From positions 1 to 55,826 of the forward strand of contig JAFAZF010000071.1 in assembly GCA_019239915.1 (NCBI GenBank): 55,826 nt of DNA. The letters are read 5' to 3'. A program made the position numbers and the translations under genes. Positions 8,317-18,132 of this stretch are shown one piece after another. A model generated the notes under the pieces. That model had not been told where the DNA came from and searched no databases. It saw only the letters and a list, made by a program, of their open reading frames with translations. How positions within the stretch are numbered: the stretch's first letter is position 1; each line of letters begins with the position of its first letter. The stretch comes from Sphingomonadaceae bacterium (GTDB lineage: Bacteria > Pseudomonadota > Alphaproteobacteria > Sphingomonadales > Sphingomonadaceae).

Positions 8317-9237
8317 TCAGAGCCACTTGGCGGCACGATACCAGTCGGCCGTGTCCTTGAGACCGCGGTCGAGGCCGATCTCGGGCAGCCAGATCGTGCG
8401 CGGCGGCTGCATGTCCTCGCGCGACGTCCAGTCGGGATGGCAGAAATATCCGACGCGATCCGGCGTCAGCTTGGCGTTCTCGCCGCGAATCCACATGTCG
8501 AGCCGCCCGATCAGCTTGAGCAGCCAGCGCGGCAAGGCGGGGGTCGCCACGCGTTTGCGGCCGACCGCGAGCGCCAGCGCACGCGCGAGCTCGGCGTGGC
8601 TGACGCCGCCGCGATGGCCGTCGTCAGGCTCGTAGATGGCGGGCTCCTCGTCGCGCGCCTCGGCGAGCATCAGGAACAGCCGGACGAGATCGTCGACCGC
8701 GATCAGCGACAGCCGGCCGCGCGGCGGCAGCGGCACGACGCCGCGCCGCGCGAAGCGGAACAGCTCGAGCATCTCGCGATCGCCGACGCCATAGACCGCC
8801 GGCGGCCGCACGATCGACCAGGCGAGCGGCGAGGCAGCGACGATCGCCTCCGAGCGCGCCTTCGATGCGCCATAAGCGGACAGTTCCGGCTCGCGCGCCG
8901 CGAGCGACGAGATATGGACGAAACGCTGCACGCCTTCGCCGCGCGCCGCCTCGACCAGCGCCAGCGTGCCGGCGACGTTCGCCGCCTCGAAGGCCTGCGC
9001 GCTGGGCGCGTTGATCGCGCCGGCGACGTGGATCACCGCCTCGGTCCGCGAGACAAGGCGGGCGAGGCTTTCGGCATCCTCCAGCGAACCCTCGATCCAG
9101 GTAAGCCCGGGGCGGGGATGCTGCGGTTTGCGCGTCAAGGCGCGGACCTCGAACCCGGCGGCGGCGGCGTGGCGCAGCAGATGCTGGCCGATGAAACCGG
9201 TGCCGCCGGTGATCGCAAGCGTGGGCAACTGACTCAC
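8317..9237 (-). CDS. NAD(P)-dependent epimerase-type reductase, CerR-like
   Basis: A 306-residue extended SDR protein. The Rossmann motif TGGTGFIGQH is at about 10-19, and catalytic Tyr122 and Lys126 are in AYGASKARSE. In Caulobacter an oxidoreductase of this family encoded beside spt and acp (CerR) reduces a keto group during ceramide synthesis. The nearness of spt and acp here makes the same job likely, though it is not in their operon. The GTG start at 9237 overlaps the proB stop as GTGA, so translation is coupled to proB. Other substrates (a sugar nucleotide, or another keto-lipid) cannot be excluded from sequence. Confidence 0.7.
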   Translation of the reverse strand: MSQLPTLAITGGTGFIGQHLLRHAAAAGFEVRALTRKPQHPRPGLTWIEGSLEDAESLARLVSRTEAVIHVAGAINAPSAQAFEAANVAGTLALVEAARGEGVQRFVHISSLAAREPELSAYGASKARSEAIVAASPLAWSIVRPPAVYGVGDREMLELFRFARRGVVPLPPRGRLSLIAVDDLVRLFLMLAEARDEEPAIYEPDDGHRGGVSHAELARALALAVGRKRVATPALPRWLLKLIGRLDMWIRGENAKLTPDRVGYFCHPDWTSREDMQPPRTIWLPEIGLDRGLKDTADWYRAAKWL

Positions 9238-10373
9238 AACAACACCATATGATCGCGATGGACGAGCGCCGCGCGCGGCGCATAGCCGAGGATTTCGGGG
9301 AGCATCTCGGACCGGCGACCGGCGATCGCGCGGGCTTCGCCGGCATCATATTCGGCGAGCCCGCGGGCGACGACGTGGCCGTTGGGGCCGGCGATCTCGA
9401 CGAGGTCGCCGCGCGCGAAGCGGCCGTCGATGTCGGTCGCGCCAGCCGGCAGCAGGCTGCGCCCCTGCTCGAGCGCGGCAACCGCACCCGCGTCGATCAC
9501 GATCCGGCCGCGCGTAGCCAGTCGTCCGGCGAGCCAGACCTTGCGTGCCGAGGACGAGCGTCGGCCGAGGAAGACGGTGCCGCGGCCATCGGCGGCGAAG
9601 GCGGTGAGGGGATGGTCGCGCCGGCCGCTGGCGATGGCGAGGTGGGCTCCTGCGGCGCTCGCGATCCGCGCCGCCTCGAGCTTCGAAACCATGCCGCCCG
9701 AGCCCATTCCCGAGGCGGAGCCGCGGTCGGCCATGGCGAGGATGCGCCCGTCGATCCGCGCGACCTCGGAGACGAGCTCGGCGCTCGGATCGTTGCCGGG
9801 ATTGGCGGTATAGAGACCGTCGACGTCGGAGAGCAGGATCACGCCGTGGGCGCCGGCCGCCTGGGCCACGCGCGCGGCAAGGCGGTCATTGTCGCCGAAG
9901 CGGATCTCCGTGGTGGCGACGCTGTCATTCTCGTTGATGACCGGCACGGCACCGAGGCTCAGCAGCCTGTCGAGCGTCGCCATCGCGTTGAGATAGCGCC
10001 GGCGATCCTCGAGATCGTCGAGCGTGACGAGGATCTGCGCGGCGCTGAGCCCCTGCGCGTGCAGCAGCTCCGCCCAGCAATGCGAGAGGGCGATCTGGCC
10101 GACCGCGGCAGCGGCCTGCGCGTCGTCGAGGCTGGCGCGACCGTTGCCGGCGAGCTGGAGCCGCTTCGCGCCGAGCGCGATCGCGCCCGAGGAGACGATC
10201 GCGATGCGCTGACCTTGCGCGAGCCGCGCGGCGATGTCGGCGACGACCGTTTCGAGCCAGGCGCGGCGGACATGACCCTCGCCATCGACGAGCAACGCCG
10301 AACCGATCTTGACCACGAGCCGCGGGCAGGCGGAAGGCGCGAAGCGATCGGCGGGATGGGGCGAGGTGGCCAT
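9234..10373 (-). CDS. proB: Glutamate 5-kinase
   Basis: Phosphorylates L-glutamate with ATP in the first step of proline synthesis. The 379-residue protein begins with the kinase core (VVKIGSALLVDG, IVSSGAIALGA, INENDSVAT, LLSDVDGLYT, and GSGGMVSKLEAA) and ends with a PUA domain of about 80 residues, giving the usual full length. The ATG at 10373 is preferred over the longer open frame because AGAGG lies about 7 bases upstream and the core begins soon after. It is downstream of obgE on the same strand, 150 bases away, and coupled to the cerR-like gene by a 4-base overlap. Confidence 0.96.
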   Translation of the reverse strand: MATSPHPADRFAPSACPRLVVKIGSALLVDGEGHVRRAWLETVVADIAARLAQGQRIAIVSSGAIALGAKRLQLAGNGRASLDDAQAAAAVGQIALSHCWAELLHAQGLSAAQILVTLDDLEDRRRYLNAMATLDRLLSLGAVPVINENDSVATTEIRFGDNDRLAARVAQAAGAHGVILLSDVDGLYTANPGNDPSAELVSEVARIDGRILAMADRGSASGMGSGGMVSKLEAARIASAAGAHLAIASGRRDHPLTAFAADGRGTVFLGRRSSSARKVWLAGRLATRGRIVIDAGAVAALEQGRSLLPAGATDIDGRFARGDLVEIAGPNGHVVARGLAEYDAGEARAIAGRRSEMLPEILGYAPRAALVHRDHMVLL

Positions 10374-10487
10374 GGGGGCGCCTCTATCGCGGGCGCGGAC
10401 TCGCGATGCAATGGGCACTGTCCACCAATCCACCGTTCGCAGCGAGCCAAGTCAAAGTGCGTGCCAAGCGGGGCAGCATCCGTGGCA

Positions 10488-10511
10488 CGTCTTTCGACTT
10501 CGCTCGCGACA
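10488..10511. repeat. Fragment of dispersed palindromic repeat
   Basis: CTTTCGACTTCGCTCG lies between proB and obgE. Its reverse complement CGAGCGAAGTCGA also occurs near 11614-11626, and the same core appears in other intergenic gaps in this window. It is one arm of the element family; no complete hairpin is evident here. Confidence 0.5.
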
Positions 10512-10523
10512 GACCGGCGAAGA

Positions 10524-12151
<1,628 letters not shown>

Positions 12152-12243
12152 TGGAATTGCCTCTCCCTCGAGGGGTACAACGCGCATCTGCCCCCGATTG
12201 GTTGCAGTCGCGCGACGATTTCATTGTGAGGGAGAATCTAAAA

Positions 12244-12313
12244 GGGAGACGGGTGCTCCGTCTCCCTCATGAACCAGTTCCCTGATCCGGCCGAGACGCC
12301 CGTGCGGCGTCTC
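12244..12313 (-). terminator. Tandem hairpin terminator after rplU-rpmA
   Basis: Directly after the rpmA stop on the minus strand, an 8-bp hairpin (12293-12300 with 12306-12313) is followed by a perfect 9-bp hairpin (12244-12252 with 12258-12266). Reading on along the minus strand, the second is followed by CTTTTAGATTCTC. The second hairpin plus T-rich run fits an intrinsic terminator for the ribosomal protein operon. Confidence 0.75.
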
Positions 12314-12323
12314 CAGCGACGCC

Positions 12324-12587
12324 TTATTCCGCGGCTTCCGCCGCCACGCTCACATATTTGCGGCCGAGCTTGCCCTGGTGGAACACCACGCGGCCTGCCT
12401 CGAGCGCGAACAGCGTGTGATCCTTGCCCATGCCGACGTTGGTACCGGGATAGACCTTGGTGCCGCGCTGGCGGATGATGATGTTGCCGCCGATCACCTG
12501 CTCGCCACCGAACTTCTTGACGCCGAGACGACGCCCTGCGGAGTCGCGGCCGTTGCGCGATGAGCCGCCCGCCTTCTTATGTGCCAT
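12324..12587 (-). CDS. rpmA: 50S ribosomal protein L27
   Basis: An 87-residue component of the large ribosomal subunit near the peptidyl transferase centre. The sequence begins [16 protein letters not shown], the conserved N-terminal tail, and continues with [24 protein letters not shown] split by no gap. It is 14 bases downstream of rplU, the universal bacterial order, and is followed by a tandem hairpin terminator. Confidence 0.98.
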   Translation of the reverse strand: MAHKKAGGSSRNGRDSAGRRLGVKKFGGEQVIGGNIIIRQRGTKVYPGTNVGMGKDHTLFALEAGRVVFHQGKLGRKYVSVAAEAAE

Positions 12588-12601
12588 GTGACCCTAACTC
12601 C

Positions 12602-12973
12602 TTACGCTTCGGCGGCCGCGGAGGCGCCGGCTTCGGCTTCGGCCGGAGCCTTCGCCTTCTTCGCCTTGGCCTGCTCCGCTCCGATCGCCGTGATGCGCAG
12701 GATCGTGTGCTGCTGGCGGTGGCCGTTGCGGCGGCGATAATTGTGGCGACGGCGCTTCTTGAACACGATCACCTTTTCGCCCTTGGCCTGGGCGATGATC
12801 TCGGCCGAGACGGTAAGGCCGCCGACATCCTGCAGGCTGCCGCCTTCGCCGGCGAGCAGCACGTCGCCGAGCGACACGGTGTCGCCGGCCTCGCCCGCGA
12901 TCTTCTCGACGACGATCTTGTCGCCGGCGGCGACGCGATATTGCTTTCCGCCGGTGCGGACGATGGCGAACAT
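12602..12973 (-). CDS. rplU: 50S ribosomal protein L21
   Basis: A 123-residue large-subunit protein. It starts [14 protein letters not shown] and has the basic [16 protein letters not shown] segment that contacts 23S rRNA. An Ala/Lys/Glu-rich C-terminal extension of about 25 residues follows, common in alphaproteobacteria. The ATG at 12973 is chosen because the family N-terminus begins there; the frame stays open upstream but has no homology. A TTGACA hexamer lies at 13069-13064 on the minus strand, with a weak -10 (TAGCGG at 17 bases, or CATAGC at 15). This is a plausible promoter for the operon. Confidence 0.98.
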   Translation of the reverse strand: MFAIVRTGGKQYRVAAGDKIVVEKIAGEAGDTVSLGDVLLAGEGGSLQDVGGLTVSAEIIAQAKGEKVIVFKKRRRHNYRRRNGHRQQHTILRITAIGAEQAKAKKAKAPAEAEAGASAAAEA

Positions 12974-13101
12974 GGCGCTCTCTTCAGAAATTTGACGCGC
13001 GGCGACAGGCCCGAGGGCGCCGTTCTGCGCGGGAAGCGGCCCGCTATGCGATCGGCGTGCCGCTGTCAATGCCGGTGCAGGTTTTTAGCCCGCGCAGAGA
13101 C

Positions 13102-13482
13102 CTAATGGCGATGCTCCCGCCGGAGCTGGTAGCGGCCGTCGGCATAGGCATCGAACAGGCCGGCGATCGCGGGGTGGTCGACCGGTTCCTCGCTGTCGTC
13201 GGCAACCAGGTTCTGCTGACTGACATAGGCGACGTAGCTGCTCTCGGCGTTTTCGGCGAGAAGATGATAGAAGGGCTGATCCTTGGCGGGCCGGATATCC
13301 TCGGGGATCGCCTCATACCATTCGTCGCTGTTCGCGAAGACCGGATCGACATCGAAGATCACGCCGCGAAACGACAGCAGCCGATGCCGCACGACATCGC
13401 CGATCGCGAAGCGCGCGTGCGTCACCAGCGGCGCGAGTGGCGCCGCAGCTATGATGGCGGGGAGGGCGGAATGCTCGTCCAT
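13102..13482 (-). CDS. hspQ: Heat shock protein HspQ
   Basis: HspQ is a small hemimethylated-DNA-binding-fold protein that in E. coli is heat inducible and modulates Lon protease. The 126-residue sequence has the family core FAIGDVVRHRLLSFRGVIFD, then EWYEAIPEDIRPAKDQPFYHLLAEN and YVAYVSQQNLV. It is about 20 residues longer at the N-terminus than the E. coli protein. The ATG at 13482 has no ribosome-binding site. A good heat-shock promoter sits so close upstream that the message may be leaderless. Confidence 0.92.
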   Translation of the reverse strand: MDEHSALPAIIAAAPLAPLVTHARFAIGDVVRHRLLSFRGVIFDVDPVFANSDEWYEAIPEDIRPAKDQPFYHLLAENAESSYVAYVSQQNLVADDSEEPVDHPAIAGLFDAYADGRYQLRREHRH

Positions 13483-13492
13483 GGTTCAACTA

Positions 13493-13520
13493 ATGTAGGA
13501 AACACCCAAGCACTGGCAAG
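13493..13520 (-). promoter_or_regulatory. Candidate sigma-32 (RpoH) promoter of hspQ
   Basis: On the minus strand CTTG (13520-13517), a 17-base spacer and CCTACAT (13499-13493) fit the alphaproteobacterial RpoH pattern CTTG-N17-CYTATNT with one mismatch in the -10. The -10 ends only 10 bases before the hspQ ATG, so transcription should begin within a few bases of the start codon. Confidence 0.6.
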
Positions 13521-13644
13521 TTCCGTGTTGCATCCCCGCAACGCCAGCGGCGGCTTGGCAACGCTCCTTGCCTCGGCTAAGGGCGCCCCTCCGGCCAGCC
13601 GGCGCTCCTTTAGCAAGGCGCGCGGCGTGCATGTCTTCTCGTGC

Positions 13645-13734
<90 letters not shown>

Positions 13735-13758
13735 TCATTCCCGTGCAAAAAGAAAGGC

Positions 13759-14340
13759 TTAGTTGAGGAGTGCCATGCCGCTTGTGGCACGCTTTGCGCC
13801 GTGCGGCACAGTTTCCTCGGCGGCGGTATCGGTTTCATCGGGGGATCGAGTTGGCGCAAACCCGCCAGTCGATCCGAGGATGTCCAGCCCGCCAAGCAGG
13901 TCGGCGGGGATCAGGTGAAGGTAGCGCTCGGCCGTGATCTTGATGTCGCTGTGGCCGAGCCAGTCCCGGAGCCGAACGACATCCATGCCGCCGCGCGCTA
14001 GGCGCGTGCCGCAGGGTATGCAGGGTGACGTCATCGACATCCACGCCCTGCTTCTTCAGGTCCTGCCTGATCTGATCCCACATATACCAGGCGAGGCTGG
14101 GCTTCATGGGGAAGAACCGCTTGGCCTTCTCCGCGCAGCCCGCCTGGGCCTCCAGTGCAGGCAGCTCGTCGACCAGGGTCTTGGTCAACGGGACCGACCG
14201 GGGCTTGTCGTTCTTGGTGACGTACCGCGGCAGGGCCGCCAGCGTCGCGGTCCGCGCGCCGCCACCGGGCAGCGTGACGGTCACCCGCTGTATCCAGCCG
14301 GGCTCCATGGCGAGCGCCTCACTGACCTTCAGCGTCAGGG
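13759..14340 (-). pseudogene. Phage tyrosine recombinase (integrase), C-terminal fragment with frameshift
   Basis: The C-terminal catalytic part of a tyrosine recombinase: a box I-like VSEALAMEPGWIQ without its usual arginine, LPRYVTKNDKPRSVPLT, then HTLRH with the His-x-x-Arg motif. The frame changes near 14005-14020, and the rest (GTRLARGGMDVVRLRDWLGH, and ITAERYLHL with the nucleophilic Tyr) is read from another frame. Inserting one extra copy of the 11-mer TGCGGCACGCG would restore HTLRHACGTRLARGG, so loss of one of two tandem copies is a good explanation. The N-terminal arm-binding and core-binding domains are gone; the frame instead continues from the RNA polymerase gene. It cannot be an active integrase. 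Confidence 0.85.
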
Positions 14341-16411
14341 AGACTAGCTGCCCCCGCCAGTGGGCCTGGACCCGCTGCCCGAAGGCCTCGCGGTAGGCCT
14401 GCACGATGGGGAGCCCGTCGGGCGTCGTCCAGCGGATCGGGGTCTTGGCCTCGGCGGCCACCTTCGCGACGTCACGAAGCCACCGCATAGCCCGCGCAGC
14501 GGCGGACACGACCTCCGATATGGCCCCATACAGCACATGGCTCAGGTAGTTGGCGGCGTCGTAGTTGTCCGCGCCCCCGAGATGCGGCGGCAGCCCGCGC
14601 TCGGCGTGCTCGCGGTCGATCTCACTCAGTGACTGGAGGATCATGTCCTGCATCCCGAACCGGGTGGCCGAATAGACGAACGTCATCGTCGGCCGCTTGG
14701 CGATCTTGCGGATGATCTTGTCGCCCCGCCACGGGTCCGCCCTGGGGTCCTCACTGGTGTCCACCTGGGCCTGAGCTAGGCGGGCGACCTCGGCGTAGAC
14801 GTCGGCGGGCTTATCGGACGGAACCAGGTTGACCGCAGCGGCCCCCGTGGGGTCCCGCAGGAGCGCGCTGAAGTGCTGCAAGCCGGAGTTGCTCCCGTCG
14901 AGCGGGATGGGCAGGTGGGAGACGCTGTCCGGCCCCTCGCGGAGCATGTCGGCGAACTCGAAGCAGGCGGCGAGGGCCATGTAGGGGCTGTCGGCCTGCG
15001 TCCAGAAGCGGTCGCCGTCGAGCGGGTCGAGGGCGGAGTCGATGAGCTGGGCGGCATGGTCGTGGGTCCAATTTATGCGGTCCTCGAAGGAGACCTTGTC
15101 GACCCCAAAAAGGTTGGCGATGTGGATGGCCAGCCAGCGGGAGCCGGAGCTGCCGAGAGGGGCGCCCTCGGCGAACTCTAGGAGAGCTTTGCCGGTGTCG
15201 TCGGCCTGCGGGTGCAGCGCGGACGCCGGGATCGGGTAGACCCGGCCGCGGAAGTCGAGCGCGTGCGGGAAGTAGATGGCCTCCTCGTCGGCGAACTTGG
15301 CCGCCATCCAGAGGCGCTGCGAGACCGCGATGCGCTTGGAGTCGATGGCCGCATTCTGCTCGTAGGTCTCGGCGGCCTCCCGCTTCCACCTTGAGAAGAC
15401 CTCTTGGTCACCTTCGGGGTCCGGCATGGGTGGCAGAGGCAGGGCCTCACGAGGCGGGAGCCCGCCCAGGGAGCCACCGCCGTCCCAGGCCGCCCGCATC
15501 ACCTCAAGCACCCGGCGGTTGATCCGCCAAGGCGTCTCCTGTAGGTGGTTTACGGCCTCGTAGACGCGCGTGAGGTCGGCCTCGAGCAGCGCCTCGAGCT
15601 GGGCTTGGCCGTCCGCCTTGACCAGCCGGTTGCCCGGCCGGCGGCTGACATAGCCCCCGATGAACGGTGACCGCCAGCGCTTGGGCCGGACGATCATCGG
15701 CATCAGGAGGGGCTCGAGCAGCTCGCAGCGAGCGTGCTGCCGGTCGAGCCAGACCTGGGCGCCCTCGGTGAGCCGCAGGGTCCGCCTAGCGGTTCGATGG
15801 CCGGCCGCTTCGAGGTCAGACGTGAAGAGCCCTGTGGCCTCTGAGAGAAGCTCCAGGGCCTTGAGCCCGACGTGCAGCCGCTGCGTGCGATTGACGCTGA
15901 GGCGGGAGCCCTTCTCGTCGAGCAACTTCCGCAGGGCGGACTGGCTGTGCCGGTTGGCACGGCGGCGGCGGCCCTGGGTGGCGACGGCCTGGTAGCGGGC
16001 GCGGTCGGTGCGGCGGAAGGCGAGCATCTCGATGTGGTCGATGATCGCCCCGGCGACGTCGAGCGCGGCGGACTGGAGCCGGCGCATCTGGGCGGCCGAG
16101 TTGACCGCTGAGCGGGCCGTCAGGTAGGCGACTTGCTCGGGGTCGAGGTCGCGGAAGAAGGAGACTGCGGTGTGCCGGGGACCGGCCTTACCGGCATCGG
16201 CGTCGGCGATGAACTGGCGGATGGCTTCCGCCGTGGGCAGGACGACCAGCTTAAGGAGCTGTCGGCCCGGCGGGAGGTTAGCTTCCTCCTCGACGCCGGC
16301 CGCCTCATCCTTCCAAGGCATGGGGCGGGACTGTCGGTATCGGACGGCACCTAGGCCGCGGGCCTCGTCCTCCAGCTCAAGCTCGCGCCTGAGGTAGTCA
16401 CGAGGTGACAT
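14335..16411 (-). pseudogene. Phage single-subunit DNA-dependent RNA polymerase, truncated and fused to integrase
   Basis: T7-type RNA polymerase. About 690 codons are polymerase and the same open frame then runs into the integrase fragment, 858 codons in all. The upstream DFRGRVYP motif is at about 386-393. Motif A is LPIPLDGSNSGLQHFSALLR with the metal-binding Asp505. Motif B is KIAKRPTMTFVYSATRFGM with Lys572 and Tyr580, the same spacing as Lys631 and Tyr639 of T7. The sequence stops matching just after WTTPDGLPI and WRGQLVSL. Motif C (HDSFGT, second catalytic Asp) is missing, so the enzyme should be dead. It starts at ATG 16411 with AAGGA 6 bases upstream. Apart from the fusion no stop interrupts it, so the decay is recent or the product is tolerated. 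Confidence 0.88.
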
Positions 16412-16426
16412 AAGGTATCCTTATGT
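16408..16426. repeat. Perfect 19-bp palindrome over the RNA polymerase start
   Basis: ACATAAGG and CCTTATGT face each other across three bases. On the minus strand one arm holds the AAGG of the ribosome-binding site and the other holds the ATG, so the RNA hairpin would hide both. It could be translational control, a repressor operator or chance. Confidence 0.55.
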
Positions 16427-16467
16427 GGGTCGCCCTCCGGGCTCCCCAAGGGTGTTGGGTAATTGGC

Positions 16468-16725
16468 TCAGAAGGCCATGGACTCGAGGCCCTTGCGGAT
16501 CAGAGACCATACGGGTTCGGCGAGGCGGGCGGGATCCGTGACGGAGCCTTCCCTCGTCTGCTGGCCGCGGAGCAGTCCCTTGATGAAATCAGAACCCTTG
16601 CGGAACGCTCGGGCTCGATAGTTGCCACGGGTTCGATTGCCGCCGACGTTGTCGATGACGACGGTTCCCAGGCTGGTGATCTCGCCCGTGACTGCGCTGT
16701 GCAGCTCGGCTTTGACGACGATCAT
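16468..16725 (-). CDS. Small phage-type protein of unknown function
   Basis: An 85-residue protein between the attR end and the phage RNA polymerase, on the same strand. It begins MIVVKAELHSAVTGEITSLG and has a VIDNVGGNRTRGNYRARAFRKG segment. This looks like a short beta-rich conserved phage protein of the kind found near early genes, but I assign no function. The ATG at 16725 is supported by GGAG 8 bases upstream. Because it is intact and leftmost in the phage early region it may still be expressed. Confidence 0.6.
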   Translation of the reverse strand: MIVVKAELHSAVTGEITSLGTVVIDNVGGNRTRGNYRARAFRKGSDFIKGLLRGQQTREGSVTDPARLAEPVWSLIRKGLESMAF

Positions 16726-16740
16726 GTGATAATCTCCATG

Positions 16741-16766
16741 GCACAGCGCCGTGGCACAGCGCCGTG
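16741..16766. repeat. 13-bp tandem duplication in the prophage leader
   Basis: GCACAGCGCCGTG occurs twice head to tail (16741-16753 and 16754-16766), just upstream of the small phage gene. It could be integrase arm-type sites, regulatory repeats or a slippage product. Confidence 0.7.
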
Positions 16767-16860
16767 GGTTCGATTTCGTGTGGCGGAATGTGCCCCGGCT
16801 CAGCGCGTCTGCGCGCGTGCCTTGGGCACAGCACCCGTTTCGGGGGCTAAGTCATTGATG

Positions 16861-16891
16861 TGGCGGAGAGAACATTGCACCCTCTCCGCCA
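16861..16891. repeat. attR with overlapping inverted repeat
   Basis: The 14-bp att copy at 16878-16891 matches the tRNA-Ser 3' end. A perfect 10-bp inverted repeat (16861-16870 with 16882-16891, 11-base loop) overlaps it. The left arm also resembles the tRNA 5' acceptor strand (GCGGAGAG). This could be a pair of integrase core sites or a hairpin that blocks read-through from the prophage. Confidence 0.7.
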
Positions 16892-16919
16892 CGCGTTGAC
16901 CGGCTCAGGTCGGCGCCAC

Positions 16920-17569
16920 ATGACAATCGTGATCACCGCCTTCGCGCGATCGCCGGATCGCGGCCGCGGGCTGGCGCGCGACATGCGGGTCCGCTGGCGC
17001 TTGAGGAGGTGGGCCAATCCTAAGCGGTTCGCCTGCTTTCATTTGCCGCGATCAAGCAGCCAGCGCACCGCGCACTTGATCCTTTCGGACAGATCCCGAC
17101 CTATCAGGACGGCGATCTCGCGCTTTTCGAGTCAGGGGCCATCGTCTTCCACATCGCCGAACGCCACGGCTTGTTGCCCGTCGATGCGAATGGTCGCGCT
17201 CGCGCGATCGCCTGGATGTTCGCCGCGCTCAACACCGTCGAGCCGGCGATCGTCGAGCGTGAAGCCGCCGTGCTCCTGGAGGGCGACAAATCTTGGCACA
17301 AGGAGCGGCTGCCGATGCTGGAGCAGCGCATTCGCGATCTGCTGCGCGCGCTGGCCGATCGGCTCCGCGATGGCGAGTGGATCGATGGGGCGTTCAGCGC
17401 GGGCGACTTGCTGATGGTGACCGTGCTGCGCCGGCTCGAAGAATCGGGAATGGTCTCGGATTATCCAAAACTCGCCGGCTGTGTGGCACGTGGCGAGGCG
17501 TGGCCCGCCTGCAAGCGCGCGTTCGCGAATCAACTGGCCGTGTTTGCCGGCCACCCCATCGTGGATTGA
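16920..17569 (+). pseudogene. Glutathione S-transferase family gene, frameshifted and with a stop
   Basis: The gene begins at ATG 16920 (MTIVITAFARSPDRG, then RDMRVRW), the start of a thioredoxin-like GST N-terminal domain. After the codons for RVRW one base is missing near 16996. The next frame continues ALEEVGQS, meets a TAA at 17021-17023, and resumes AVRLLSFAAIKQPAH, DPFGQIPTYQDGDLALFESG and the helical C-terminal domain to 17569. Two independent lesions show a true pseudogene; an ATG at 17171 could at most give the C-terminal domain. It begins 29 bases after attR, so integration may have removed its promoter and let it decay. Confidence 0.8.
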
Positions 17570-17690
17570 TCGGGCGGCTCCGTCCAGCGTCGGACCGGCG
17601 TCACGCATGCGGCAAGGCAGAGGCGAAGCCTCCACATCGGAGCCTTTGCCCGCTCGTGCGGCGCGGCAATCTTGCGCACAAAGACGCGCC

Positions 17691-17903
17691 ATGGTTGTCC
17701 GTACCTTGCTGTATTTCGTCGTGCCCGAAGACGATCGCTGGGCGGTCCTTATCGACGATCGCCGCTACCTCTTTGCCACCGAGGCGGGAGCGCTGCGCGC
17801 GGCCGTCGACGCCGCCGGGCTCGATCGCGCCGGCGGTGCGATGGTAGAGATCCGGGTCCTAAGCCGCGATGGAGCGTGGCGCGTCGAGCCGCTGCGCGAC
17901 TGA
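17691..17903 (+). CDS. Small hypothetical protein
   Basis: A 70-residue protein beginning MVVRTLLYFVVPEDDRWAV. It has a short beta-rich body (LIDDRRYLFATEAGALRAAVDAA) that resembles small DUF2188-like proteins, where a Trp-containing strand is followed by a helix. I do not assign a function. The ATG at 17691 is chosen because similarity of this kind starts at the first strand; the open frame upstream is low-complexity. About 229 bases without a recognisable feature follow before the next gene. Confidence 0.45.
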   Translation: MVVRTLLYFVVPEDDRWAVLIDDRRYLFATEAGALRAAVDAAGLDRAGGAMVEIRVLSRDGAWRVEPLRD

Positions 17904-18132
17904 CGTTACTGTCACGATGGATCCGCTTACTGTTTGGGTCGCTCCAACGTTGATCCGGCACATTGTATCTATGCTCAATCTAAGTACATGCCATGTTCTA
18001 AATTGATCGGGCAGAGGTCGATCTACAACTTTTCAACTTGCTGGAACGGTCAAGTCATGAGACGCTCATGATCTGGAGAGCGCGTCGTGACGCGAAGTCT
18101 GCGCCATGACGCACCTGATAAGGTGATGCGTC

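Noticed and set aside
9234-10433. A longer proB product starting 20 codons upstream of 10373
   Set aside because: The extra residues lack family similarity, and a ribosome-binding site precedes the ATG at 10373.
17171-17569. A functional short glutathione transferase from the ATG at 17171
   Set aside because: It would lack the whole glutathione-binding N-terminal domain, which is encoded upstream but disrupted by a frameshift and a stop.
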